A stretch of 64,000 bases of DNA, taken from positions 62,001-126,000 of the forward strand of contig CALSPD010000004.1 in NCBI GenBank assembly GCA_943788145.1, given 5' to 3'. Made by a program: the position numbers and the translations under genes. The stretch's first letter is position 1. The number at the start of each line of letters is the position of its first letter. Source of the DNA: an uncultured Flavobacteriales bacterium. GTDB taxonomy: Bacteria; Bacteroidota; Bacteroidia; Flavobacteriales_G; Salibacteraceae. Shown one piece after another: positions 46,223 through 55,404 of this stretch. Below the pieces are notes generated by a model. The model saw only the letters and a program-made list of their open reading frames with translations. It was not told the DNA's origin and searched no databases.

Positions 46223-48163
46223 TTACTGTTTCCCTAGGTTTTGAAAATGACGCGAAATCAATTGTGCATCTCTGAAAATCATATTAGAATAGAGGTACTT
46301 GACATTAGCGTTAAAAGCCTGCCCTTCCTGGTCTTGAGGCCAAATCGATTCCATGTTTTCGTGAAGAACACCGGGTTTTAAAACGGGTAATAGTGGGTCC
46401 AAACCACGTTTGTCATATCCTACCCATGTTTTTTTTCCAAATAGGACGTGAGCAATGTTTTTAAAAAATCCTGCTTTGTTGTCAATAAGCATAAACGCCA
46501 ACGGAGATATTAATAAAAGGATCAAGGAAAAAAGAAGGTCATTAATGCGCTTCTTTCTTTGAATTGACCTAAGGTTAATCTCAAACAGTTTGTTTCCAAG
46601 CTTAAAGCGATGTTGTCTGATGATTTGATTGGGGCCAACCAACCAGTCATTATTTAAAATCTTTACCTCAATTTCATAGGATTTCAATTTCTCAACTAAC
46701 CTAATAATTCGAGAGAATCCTGTTGCTCTATGGTCAATGATTAACTCATCAATTCTAAAATCAGAGATGGCAACATGTAATTGATCTATGGTACCTAAAA
46801 AGCCGCTTGGTTTTTTACTATCAACGGAAATGCCAGCTAGGAATTCATTGGTAATTTCTGTAGTATCAAGGATGTTTTGAACGGTATTAAATGAGTTCTG
46901 ATCGCCTAACACCAATCTGCGCTTGATCATCCGGTTATTCACCCTAAAAGGAGAGTTTGGAAGAACTGAAGCAATGAAACGCCATGTAAAACCTAGAATT
47001 ATTGCTATTGCCGATCCGATTAAGACGACCGCGCGTGAAAACCTAAATTCTTCCGGTAAAAGCGAATAAAGGGCAAGTAACAGAAGCGTGCCTACAAACC
47101 ACCCCCTTATTAAACGATGAATCTTAAACGGCAAATCATGCGCTCCTGAAAAAAACAAGGAAGCACTCAATGTCAGAGAGTAAATGGGGAGTAAAACAGA
47201 TATAAGTGGAAGCGCGAAATCCTTGTTGGCTATGTCTCCATAAAAGTAAGTGGCAAATGAAAACGATATGTAGATGATTGCAAAGTCAATTAATAATTGC
47301 CAGAGTCTCCCAATCAATCTCCATAAAAGAGCCAAGAATGCTCGAAAATAGATAGCTAGGTTGATGAGTAAATTAAAAAGTGAAGCTTGATTGGCATCAA
47401 AATGTTTTCGTGCGAAAATCACCATCGCCCTATAAAAGACTAGGACATAATTGAGACTGCCCTTTTTTGTGCTTTCCCCTTTATAATGAATAATGGTCGT
47501 TTTTGGAAAATAATGATTCACGTATCCGCCTTGTGTTATTCGATAGCTCAAATCAATGTCTTCTCCATACATAAAGAATGTTTCATCAAGTAATCCAACT
47601 TCATCAAGGGCTTTTCTTCGCATCATCATAAAAGCTCCGCTAAGAATATCCACTTCATGTATCTCGTCTTTGTCAAGAAACCCAAGGTGGTATTGTCCAA
47701 ACTGACGGGATTTCGGTATTAGTCTCGAGAGGCCGAATATTTTATAAAATGCTGCTTCGGGCGTAGGTAGTCCACGTTTGCTTTCTGGAAGAAACTTGCC
47801 ATAACCATCAATCATTTTAACTCCTAAACCTCCAGTATTTATGTTCTGATCTAGGAAATCAACGCACTTAGTCAATGTGTTGTCTTGAATTAAGGTGTCA
47901 GGGTTTAGAAGTAATACATATTCGCCTTTAGCTTCTTTTATGCCAAGATTGTTTCCTCGAGAGAAGCCGATATTCTCATTCAAAAAGATATAGCGAATAT
48001 TGGGAAATAGCTCTTTCATCATGGTTGAGCTCTCATCTTTGGAGGCATTGTCAACGACAATTATTTCAGCATCCAAATCTTTAATAGCATTCACAACCGA
48101 GTGAAGGCAATTCTCTAGGAAATACCTCACATTGTAGTTGACGATGACGATGCTTAATTTCAA
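46223..48163 (-). CDS. Family 2 glycosyltransferase fused to a degenerate polyprenyl glycosylphosphotransferase-like module
   Basis: A 646-residue protein. Residues 1-240 are a GT2 domain (SIVIVNYNVRYFLENCL, IIVVDNASKDES, LLLNPDTLI, GEDIDLSYR), like rhamnosyltransferases. Several helices (about 265-400) lead into a Rossmann-like region (about 415-520: RRLVLGDQNSFNTVQNIL, RIDELIIDHR), as in the N-terminal half of WbaP-type enzymes. The tail has one more helix and KPGVL but lacks the KFRSM, DELPQ and GPRP catalytic motifs seen in the enzyme at 12346-13761. It is 5 bp after recR. Confidence 0.85.
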   Translation of the reverse strand: MKLSIVIVNYNVRYFLENCLHSVVNAIKDLDAEIIVVDNASKDESSTMMKELFPNIRYIFLNENIGFSRGNNLGIKEAKGEYVLLLNPDTLIQDNTLTKCVDFLDQNINTGGLGVKMIDGYGKFLPESKRGLPTPEAAFYKIFGLSRLIPKSRQFGQYHLGFLDKDEIHEVDILSGAFMMMRRKALDEVGLLDETFFMYGEDIDLSYRITQGGYVNHYFPKTTIIHYKGESTKKGSLNYVLVFYRAMVIFARKHFDANQASLFNLLINLAIYFRAFLALLWRLIGRLWQLLIDFAIIYISFSFATYFYGDIANKDFALPLISVLLPIYSLTLSASLFFSGAHDLPFKIHRLIRGWFVGTLLLLALYSLLPEEFRFSRAVVLIGSAIAIILGFTWRFIASVLPNSPFRVNNRMIKRRLVLGDQNSFNTVQNILDTTEITNEFLAGISVDSKKPSGFLGTIDQLHVAISDFRIDELIIDHRATGFSRIIRLVEKLKSYEIEVKILNNDWLVGPNQIIRQHRFKLGNKLFEINLRSIQRKKRINDLLFSLILLLISPLAFMLIDNKAGFFKNIAHVLFGKKTWVGYDKRGLDPLLPVLKPGVLHENMESIWPQDQEGQAFNANVKYLYSNMIFRDAQLISRHFQNLGKQ

Positions 48164-48168
48164 ATAAA

Positions 48169-48789
48169 CTAGATTGACTTCAACGAATTCTCGTAGGGTA
48201 ATCGACCTATAATGGATCTTCCCAAAGTTACTTCGTCCGTGTATTGTAACTCATTCCCAACTGCTACTCCTCTAGCAAGTGACGTAATATTAACCTGAAT
48301 AGGTGTCAGTTTCTTGAATAAATAGAAGCATGTTGTGTCTCCTTCCATGGTTGATGGAAGCGCAAAGATGATTTCCTTGATTAATGCTGAATTAGCCCTC
48401 GCTATCAGCGTATCAATATGTAAGTCAGAAGGTCCAACGCCATCCATAGGACTAATTACTCCGTTTAGTATGTGATATACTCCATAATATTGACCAGTAG
48501 ATTCTAGGGCTAATAAATCCCTCAAATCTTCAACCACACATATGGTTGAGTGATCGCGCTTTGGATGGGAACATATTTGACATAAATCATTGTCAGAAAT
48601 GTTATGACAACGTACACAGAACTGTAAATCGGCCACCATTCTTTTTATAGATTCACCAAATCCTTGACCGTCCTCGGTTGGCATTTTAAGAATGTGCAAT
48701 GTATATCTCAAGGCTGTTCTTTTCCCAACCCCAGGCAATGATTCGAAGTATTCTACTGTTTTTTCAAGCAGTTTTGATGGTAAATCCAT
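48169..48789 (-). CDS. recR: Recombination mediator protein RecR
   Basis: A 206-residue protein with the N-terminal helix-hairpin-helix (LPGVGKRTALRYTL), the Cys4 zinc finger CVRCHNISDNDLCQIC and a Toprim domain (CVVEDLRDLLALESTGQYYG, LNGVISPMDGVGP). It acts with RecO/RecF in gap repair. It is followed by the GT2 fusion gene after 5 bp and is divergent from the aminotransferase cluster. Confidence 0.97.
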   Translation of the reverse strand: MDLPSKLLEKTVEYFESLPGVGKRTALRYTLHILKMPTEDGQGFGESIKRMVADLQFCVRCHNISDNDLCQICSHPKRDHSTICVVEDLRDLLALESTGQYYGVYHILNGVISPMDGVGPSDLHIDTLIARANSALIKEIIFALPSTMEGDTTCFYLFKKLTPIQVNITSLARGVAVGNELQYTDEVTLGRSIIGRLPYENSLKSI

Positions 48790-48894
48790 TGTTGCGAATT
48801 TAGGTAGATTGTTTTCAATTTATTTCTTGATGAAGTCAAATAGATTAGTTGGAAAAATATATGGAATCTGCCCTGATTAGGATTTCCCGAATCC

Positions 48895-48902
48895 TACTTT
48901 TG
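48895..48902 (+). promoter_or_regulatory. -7 promoter element of the aminotransferase/decarboxylase cluster
   Basis: TACTTTTG matches TAnnTTTG and lies 17 bp before the ATG at 48920. The -33 region is weak (CCTG at 19 bp spacing). It implies one promoter for the cluster and a leader of about 10 nt. A small GGATTTCCCGAATCC palindrome lies just upstream. Confidence 0.55.
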
Positions 48903-48919
48903 CGCAAAATTTGACGTAA

Positions 48920-50251
48920 ATGACTACAACTGAAAAGCAAGTCGGAAACAAAAGCGCTGCATTGTTTGAAAGACGAAAAGAGCTGGTTACTAATGGTGTG
49001 GGGGTTTTTAATCCGTCCACTGCTGTTTCTGCAAAAGGCGCGATAATCATTGATGCTGATGGACGCGAGCTTATCGATTTCGGAGGCGGCATTGGAGTGC
49101 TTAATTCAGGTCATTGCCCTGAACCTGTGGTTTAAAGCGATTCAGGAACAAGCAGCAAAGCTGATTCATACTTGTTTTAATGTAGCGACTTATGACGTTT
49201 ACATGGATTTGGCTGAGGAGTTAATTTCCCTTTTTTCCTCATGGAGAAAAGACCAAAGTCATGCTAACCTGCACCGGTGCTGAGAGTGTGGAGAATGCAA
49301 TTAAAATAGCGAGACAAGCTACAAAGAGACAAGGAATTATATGTTTCACAGATGCTTTTCATGGTCGGACCATGATGGCCATGACTTTAACTGCTAAGCC
49401 AGCATATAAGCTTAATTGTGGCCCGTTTGCACCTGAAACATATCGATTCAGATTTCCAAATCATTTTAGATATGGAAGAGGCTTATCATATGATGATTTT
49501 GTAGGTCGAGAAATTGAGCTACTTAGGGAGTCATTAATGGCGACATTAGATCCATACAATTGTGCGGCTATCATTGTGGAAACAGTGCAAGGTGAAGGAG
49601 GTTTCATTCCTATGCCGAAGGCTTACATGCGCGAATTGAGAAATATATGCGATGAATTTGGCATTTTACTCATTCTAGACGAAGTACAATCTGGATTCGG
49701 ACGTACAGGAGAATGGGCTGCCTTTCATCACTATGATGTGACCCCAGATTTATCAACCTGGGCCAAATCCATGGGAGGTGGAATGCCGATTGGTTGTGTA
49801 ATTGGTAAGGCAGAAATAATGGATGCTGTATCTCCTGGAACAATTGGTGGAACCTATCCTGGAAATCCGGTATGCGCTGCAGCGGCATTGGCTAATATTG
49901 GTTATATGAAGGAAATCGATATCAATGCCCTTGCGCGAAAAGTTGGAGAAACTTGCAGAATCAGATTTGAAGCATTGCGCGAAAAGTGTCCTGAAATCGG
50001 TGAAGTAAGAGGTCTAGGAGCCATGGTCGCGTTTCCATTGGTTAAGGAAAGTGATCCGTTCAAGCCAGATTCAACACTATGTCACGACCTTATGTTAGCG
50101 TGCGCTGATCGCGGACTTATCCTATTAAGCGCAGGAACCCATAAAAAATGTCATACGTGTTTTGTCTCCATTAGTGATTACAGACGAGCAACTTAATCGA
50201 GGATTAGACATTATTGAAGAAGAATTAATGCGTTTAACTGGACGGGCTTAA
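48920..50251 (+). pseudogene. Class III (GabT-like) omega-aminotransferase with three homopolymer frameshifts
   Basis: Three frames join into one PLP aminotransferase: DFGGGIGVLNSGHCPEPVV, then KAIQEQAAKLIHTCFN, then LTCTGAESVENAIKIAR through DEVQSGFGRTGEW and the Lys motif TWAKSMGGGMP, ending THKNVIRVLSPLVITDEQL. Each break is one extra base: a T in 49131-49133, a T in 49231-49236, an A in 50143-50148. Removing all three gives 442 residues with every motif intact, so decay is very recent or the indels are artefacts. The family moves amino groups from GABA-like omega-amino compounds to 2-oxoglutarate. It is first in the cluster. Confidence 0.9.
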
Positions 50252-50285
50252 TTGATCCAACAAAACCTTTGAATAATACTAGACA

Positions 50286-51206
50286 ATGAATAATTTTTCG
50301 ATAGCAGGTGTTCAAATGAGGGTAAGTGGTGCGCACACTAATTTACCTATGATGAAGTATAAGCTCGATGTATTGATGAGCATATATCCTTGGGTGCAAA
50401 TGGTCATGTTCTCTGAATTGTGCACTCGGGGTCCATTAACAGCCTTCGCTGCGCCTACCGAAGAGTTCGATCGTGAGTTCTCTGAAATGGCTAAAAAGCA
50501 CAAAATATGGTTGTTGCCTGGCTCTGTGTTTGAACGAAACGATGGCACCATTTATAATACGGCATCAGTTTATAGCCCTGAGGGTGAAGTGGTAGGTAGA
50601 TATAGAAAAATGTTCCCGTTTTATCCGTATGAAGAAGGAGTGACTGGAGGTGAGGAGTTTCTGGTTTTTGATGTTCCCAATGTGGCTCGTTTTGGTGTTT
50701 CGATTTGTTACGATATGTGGTTCCCAGAAACGACTCGAACTTTGGCTAGCATGGGCGCTGAAGTGATTTTACACCCCACTTTAACAAATACCATCGATCG
50801 AGAAATAGAACTAAGTATTGTACGTGCTACTGCCGCCATAAATCAATGTTTCATTTTTGACATCAATGGGCTTGAAGCCGGTGGCAATGGACAGTCCATT
50901 GTTTGTGGCCCCGATGGCCGAGTGTTGTATCAAGCACATACTAGTGAAGAGATTATACCCTTAGAAATCGATATAGATCGTGTACATCGAAGCAGGGAAA
51001 AGGGTGTCCTTCGTTTAGGTCAGACTCTAAAAAGTTGGCGAGATAGAAAAGTTAGATTCGATATCTATGATACAGGAAGAATATTTCCATATCTTGACAG
51101 CCTAGGTCCAATTGAAAAACTAAAACAAACAACAACAATAGAGGAAGCTTACAGCCGAGAAGCACCAAGCGCCTTTCCAGTAAGTTCCACTATTCCAAAA
51201 TCTTAG
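50286..51206 (+). CDS. Carbon-nitrogen hydrolase (nitrilase superfamily)
   Basis: A 306-residue enzyme with the Glu-Lys-Cys triad: Glu44 (MFSELCTRG), Lys108 (GRYRKMFPF) and Cys141 (VSICYDMWFPE). The family hydrolyses C-N bonds of amides, carbamoyl compounds or nitriles; the YDMWFPE context suggests an aliphatic amidase or N-carbamoyl/acyl-amine hydrolase. The C-terminal 50 residues (RIFPYLDSLGPIEKL...) extend beyond the core. It lies between the aminotransferase (34 bp) and the decarboxylase (5 bp), so it is expressed with them. Confidence 0.9.
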   Translation: MNNFSIAGVQMRVSGAHTNLPMMKYKLDVLMSIYPWVQMVMFSELCTRGPLTAFAAPTEEFDREFSEMAKKHKIWLLPGSVFERNDGTIYNTASVYSPEGEVVGRYRKMFPFYPYEEGVTGGEEFLVFDVPNVARFGVSICYDMWFPETTRTLASMGAEVILHPTLTNTIDREIELSIVRATAAINQCFIFDINGLEAGGNGQSIVCGPDGRVLYQAHTSEEIIPLEIDIDRVHRSREKGVLRLGQTLKSWRDRKVRFDIYDTGRIFPYLDSLGPIEKLKQTTTIEEAYSREAPSAFPVSSTIPKS

Positions 51207-51211
51207 CTTAT

Positions 51212-53899
51212 ATGTCAGCGATTCCTGTTCAGGTGAAATCGAAGATTTCGTACCGGAAGTATTATAATATATCCGAGTATCGTTCTGAATTATGGAATAA
51301 GCTAAAAGATGAAGCTAATGCTCTGGTAGAATTAGGTCCTCGAGATGACGTTTCTGAAAATCTCAAGATTGTAAAAGGACTTGTTGATGAACTATCTCAA
51401 GTAGAGAAATACTGGGCCTTTCCGGGCATGTCTAGGCTTCAAAGACTAACGAGGTATATTGCCAGAGGGGAATATCATGCCTTCTCGAATGCAACTGAGG
51501 AGTTAGTTCGATTGTTAGTCAGTAGAGCCTATTATCACGAGTCGCCAGAGGCACTGGATATTGTGGATGATGAACCGGAACCAACGATCTCTACCATCAA
51601 AAATGCACACTACTTTGAAGTTCTTTTTGTTAATGACATCGACACTGATGAACAAGATGAATTAAGAGCGCAACTCAGAGCTTTGAGAGGAAAAGGCGAG
51701 GAGTTTTACTTTGACATAATTGTGGTGCGAAGCTTTCAAGATGCGCTAATCGCGCTGAACTTTAACCATAATATTCAAAGCTGCGTTATTCGTTACACAT
51801 TTCCATTCAAGGCGAATGGCACGATTAAACACATTAGGCCGTTTGTCGATTCATGGTTAGTAGATACCATAGAGGCAAGGAGATCATCTGAGATTGGTAT
51901 TTACCTAGGCAAAAAGGTACGGGAGCTGCGCCCAGAACTCGACTTATTCTTAGTTACGGATTTAGGTGTTGAGAAAATACCAGATGATGCGCTGGAAAAC
52001 TTTAGAAATATATTCTATCGTCAGGAAGACCTAACGGATTTATACTTGAATATTCTAAAGGGAATCGATGATCGATTTGAAACGCCATTTTATAACGCTT
52101 TAGTAAGTTATAGTAAACGACCGACAGGAGTATTCCATGCCATGCCAATTTCGAGAGGTAATAGCATTTTCAAGAGCAACTGGATTCGCGAAATGGGAGA
52201 TTTTTATGGTCGAAATATTTTTCTTGCCGAAACCAGTGCGACAACCGGAGGGTTAGACTCTCTTTTGCAACCAACCGGCCCGCTGAAAAAGGCGCAAGAA
52301 ATGGCTTCTCGAGCCTTTGGTTCAAGGCAGAGCTTCTTTGTTACAAATGGCACTAGTACTGCAAATAAAATCGTAGTACAAGCGCTGGTGCAGCCAAGAG
52401 ATGTCATTTTAATTGACCGTGATTGCCACAAATCTCACCACTATGGACTTGTTTTGAGTGGGGCGAAACCCGTATATCTAGACTCTTATCATTTAGAGCG
52501 CTATTCCATGTATGGAGGAATTCCTCTGAAAGTAATCAAAGAGAAGCTGAACCTGTTTAAAAAAGAAGGGCGACTATCGGAAGTGAAAATGTTGTTATTG
52601 ACAAACTGCACATTTGACGGAGTAGTTTACAATGTTGAACAGTTTATGGAGGAAGTATTGGCCATTAAGCCGGACATGATTTTCTTATGGGACGAGGCGT
52701 GGTTTGGTTATGCGAGGTTTTCGACTCTTTTTAGAAAGCGAACTGCTATGGCTGCTGCCGATCGCTTATTGAAAAAATATAGAAGTCCTGATTATAGAGA
52801 GCAATTTGAAAAGTCACTGAAGAACGGAAAGTCAGGCAATAATTTGCCAGATCCTGATAAAGTTAAAGTGCGGGTTTATGCAACGCAGTCAACACACAAA
52901 ACGCTAACCAGTTTGAGACAAGGATCGATGATTCATGTCTATGATGAGCAGTTTTCACAAAAAGTTGAAGAATCCTTCATTGAGGCCTATATGACACATA
53001 CCTCAACCTCACCATCTTATCAAATTTTGGCTTCTCTAGATATGGGTAGACGGCAAGTTGAATTGGAGGGTAATGAGTTGGTTGAACGCAGTATTGAGCG
53101 GGCGATGATGTTGAGAAGAAAAATTGCCAATACACCATTATTACGGAAGTATTTTGACATTCTCACGGTTGAGGATTTGATCCTTAAAGAATATCGAAAG
53201 TCAGGGTTTGAACGATATTACAGCAAGGATAAAGGTTGGGGTAATATGACTACCGAATGGAAAAAGGATGAATTTGTGTTGGATCCAACTAAAATCAACC
53301 TATATATAGGTAGAACTGGAATTGACGGGGATACATTCAAGAAAAAGTATTTAATGGATCAGTTTGGAATCCAGGTAAATAAAACTTCTCGAAATACGGT
53401 GCTCTTCATGACGAACATCGGTACTACACGAAGTTCAGTAGCTAAACTTATAGGCGTACTGATTAAAATTGCTCAGCAATTGGACGCAAGGTTAGAAGCC
53501 TTCTCAAAGGAAGAGGCAAAGCTTCATGATAAAAAGGTATATAACCTAACGGAAAACCTTCCTGCATTGCCAAATTTCAGTTTTTTTCATTCAAAATTCA
53601 GGGTGGCTAAAACTCCTGAGGGAAATATTCGAGACGCATTCTTTATGGCTTATAATGAGGAATTATGTGAGAATCTTCCAATTGAAGCATGTGAAAAGAG
53701 TATGATAAATGGGAGAGAAATAGTATCGGCTTCATTCGTAATTCCTTACCCACCGGGATTTCCAATATTGGTACCAGGACAAGTGATGACAAAAGGAATC
53801 CTAGAATTTATGAAAGCCTTAGATGTTACTGAAATTCATTCGTATAACGCGGACCTAGGGCTGCGCGTTTTTACAGAACAAGCACTTAATAATTTATAA
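51212..53899 (+). CDS. Large Orn/Lys/Arg decarboxylase-like PLP enzyme
   Basis: An 895-residue fold-type I PLP enzyme. Residues 1-125 are a helical N-terminal extension. About 130-260 resembles the receiver-like wing domain of inducible decarboxylases. The PLP domain (about 300-700) has SFFVTNGTSTANK, DRDCHKSHHYGLVLSGAKP, LWDEAWFGYARF (Asp494) and TQSTHKTLTSL (Lys563, Schiff base). The C-terminal domain ends with FVIPYPPGFPILVPGQ as in OKR decarboxylases. E. coli LdcI and AdiA have about 715-755 residues, so this one is longer. It likely decarboxylates a basic amino acid or relative; the substrate is unknown. Confidence 0.88.
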   Translation: MSAIPVQVKSKISYRKYYNISEYRSELWNKLKDEANALVELGPRDDVSENLKIVKGLVDELSQVEKYWAFPGMSRLQRLTRYIARGEYHAFSNATEELVRLLVSRAYYHESPEALDIVDDEPEPTISTIKNAHYFEVLFVNDIDTDEQDELRAQLRALRGKGEEFYFDIIVVRSFQDALIALNFNHNIQSCVIRYTFPFKANGTIKHIRPFVDSWLVDTIEARRSSEIGIYLGKKVRELRPELDLFLVTDLGVEKIPDDALENFRNIFYRQEDLTDLYLNILKGIDDRFETPFYNALVSYSKRPTGVFHAMPISRGNSIFKSNWIREMGDFYGRNIFLAETSATTGGLDSLLQPTGPLKKAQEMASRAFGSRQSFFVTNGTSTANKIVVQALVQPRDVILIDRDCHKSHHYGLVLSGAKPVYLDSYHLERYSMYGGIPLKVIKEKLNLFKKEGRLSEVKMLLLTNCTFDGVVYNVEQFMEEVLAIKPDMIFLWDEAWFGYARFSTLFRKRTAMAAADRLLKKYRSPDYREQFEKSLKNGKSGNNLPDPDKVKVRVYATQSTHKTLTSLRQGSMIHVYDEQFSQKVEESFIEAYMTHTSTSPSYQILASLDMGRRQVELEGNELVERSIERAMMLRRKIANTPLLRKYFDILTVEDLILKEYRKSGFERYYSKDKGWGNMTTEWKKDEFVLDPTKINLYIGRTGIDGDTFKKKYLMDQFGIQVNKTSRNTVLFMTNIGTTRSSVAKLIGVLIKIAQQLDARLEAFSKEEAKLHDKKVYNLTENLPALPNFSFFHSKFRVAKTPEGNIRDAFFMAYNEELCENLPIEACEKSMINGREIVSASFVIPYPPGFPILVPGQVMTKGILEFMKALDVTEIHSYNADLGLRVFTEQALNNL

Positions 53900-53905
53900 T
53901 AAAAG

Positions 53906-55390
53906 ATGGCGAAGAAAAAAGCAACAGTTTCGAGTAAAAAACTAAAAGGTATTCATGATTTAAGAAGGTTTTTCTACCGAAATGAGACACCAATATATTT
54001 CATCTCCGCTACCAATTTCAATTTATTAGGGGCTGATGAATGGATCAAAGGATTTAAGTTTATTACCTATATAAATTGTTTTGATGGACAGCATCCGAAT
54101 GTGTTTACCCCTAAGGAAGAGTTGCCACATGAGGAGTTTCAAAGCATAGAAGATATTGTGAACTATCTTTTAGAACACAAGGAAGTGGTCGATTTCATCA
54201 AAAGCAGAGGAGACGGAGGTAAGGCCTTGTTCTTAATGTTTGATGAAAAGACGGAAATGTTGGCCAAACAACTTGGATTAGAGCAAGCTTTTCCATCAGC
54301 CGCCTTGAGGACTCATTTGGACAACAAAGTGGTTACAAACCGAGTTGCAATGAAAGCAGATGTACCCACTGTGCCTAATGTCCTTACAAAAGTTGATTCG
54401 TTTGAAACCTTACGAAAGGTTTCAAAACATTTGGGAAGTGAACTAGTAGTTCAAACTCCATTTGGCGATAGTGGGCACACGACCTTCTTCATTTCCAACG
54501 AAGAGGAATATAAAAAGTATGCTGGCGAGATTGAAGCTGAAGCCGAAGTCAAGGTTATGAAGCGCATTAATTGCAGAGGTGCTGCAATGGAAGCTTGCGT
54601 TACCCGTCATGGTACTATTGTGGCTCCGTTAATGACGGAATTGGTTGGGTTTAAGGAATTAACGCCATATAAAGGTGGATGGTGTGGAAATGAAATTTAT
54701 GCTGATTGCTTTACGCCTAAAATCCGCAAGAAAGCAAAGAAATATGCCGAGCAATTTGGAAATCAACTCAGAAAAGAAGGATACAAAGGATATTTTGAGT
54801 TAGACTTCTTAATTGATACAGATTCGGGAGAATTATACTTGGGAGAGTTAAATCCTAGGGTTACAGGTGCAAGCTCAATTACGAATCACGCTGTTTTTGC
54901 GCTAGCAGACGTTCCATTGTTCTTGTTTCATATAATGGAGTATATGGATACCGATTATGAATTAAGCATTAATGCTATAAATCAAAGATGGCATTTGCCA
55001 GAGAATATCGATAGTTGGGGGCAAATGGTGATTAAACATACGGATGATAGTATCTTACAAATAACCTCTGCTCCGAGATCTGGAATTTACAGGATGGATG
55101 ATTCGGGAAAACTCTATTTTGATCGAATGGATACGCACAGAAGAGCTGTTGAAACGGAGAAAGAAGCTTTCTTCCTCCGAATTCTCAAGGCTGGGGATTA
55201 TTTGTATGAAGGTGCGGATTTGGGCATACTTGTCCTTCGTGGACGAATGATGACAGATGATTTTAAACTGCTCGACCGGTCAAAAGCTTGGATTGATGCA
55301 ATTCGAAATGAATTTAAGGCAACAGAGATCGCTGCTGTACCACATGTTGAAAACAGATTGGCAGAAATTGGCGGATTTAAAATGATGTGA
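53906..55390 (+). CDS. ATP-grasp enzyme (often mislabelled biotin carboxylase)
   Basis: A 494-residue protein. A basic N-terminus and a Rossmann-like pre-ATP-grasp region (about 25-135) precede an ATP-grasp fold (about 140-345): LDNKVVTNRVAMKADVP, VVQTPFGDSGHTTFF (nucleotide loop), VMKRINCRGAAMEA and the Mg2+ ligands Glu298 (YFELDFLID) and Glu314, Asn316, Arg318 (GELNPRVTGAS). The C-terminal 140 residues do not look like the biotin carboxylase C-domain. ATP-grasp ligases activate a carboxylate as acyl phosphate and join it to an amine. It starts 6 bp after the decarboxylase gene. Confidence 0.87.
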   Translation: MAKKKATVSSKKLKGIHDLRRFFYRNETPIYFISATNFNLLGADEWIKGFKFITYINCFDGQHPNVFTPKEELPHEEFQSIEDIVNYLLEHKEVVDFIKSRGDGGKALFLMFDEKTEMLAKQLGLEQAFPSAALRTHLDNKVVTNRVAMKADVPTVPNVLTKVDSFETLRKVSKHLGSELVVQTPFGDSGHTTFFISNEEEYKKYAGEIEAEAEVKVMKRINCRGAAMEACVTRHGTIVAPLMTELVGFKELTPYKGGWCGNEIYADCFTPKIRKKAKKYAEQFGNQLRKEGYKGYFELDFLIDTDSGELYLGELNPRVTGASSITNHAVFALADVPLFLFHIMEYMDTDYELSINAINQRWHLPENIDSWGQMVIKHTDDSILQITSAPRSGIYRMDDSGKLYFDRMDTHRRAVETEKEAFFLRILKAGDYLYEGADLGILVLRGRMMTDDFKLLDRSKAWIDAIRNEFKATEIAAVPHVENRLAEIGGFKMM

Positions 55391-55404
55391 TTCAATTTTG
55401 ACTT

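Noticed and set aside
49050-49283. Separate small gene of 77 residues
   Set aside because: Its latter part is the middle segment of the frameshifted aminotransferase; its first part is out of frame noise.
53906-55390. Biotin carboxylase subunit of an acyl-CoA carboxylase
   Set aside because: No biotin carboxylase C-domain, biotin carrier or carboxyltransferase is present nearby.
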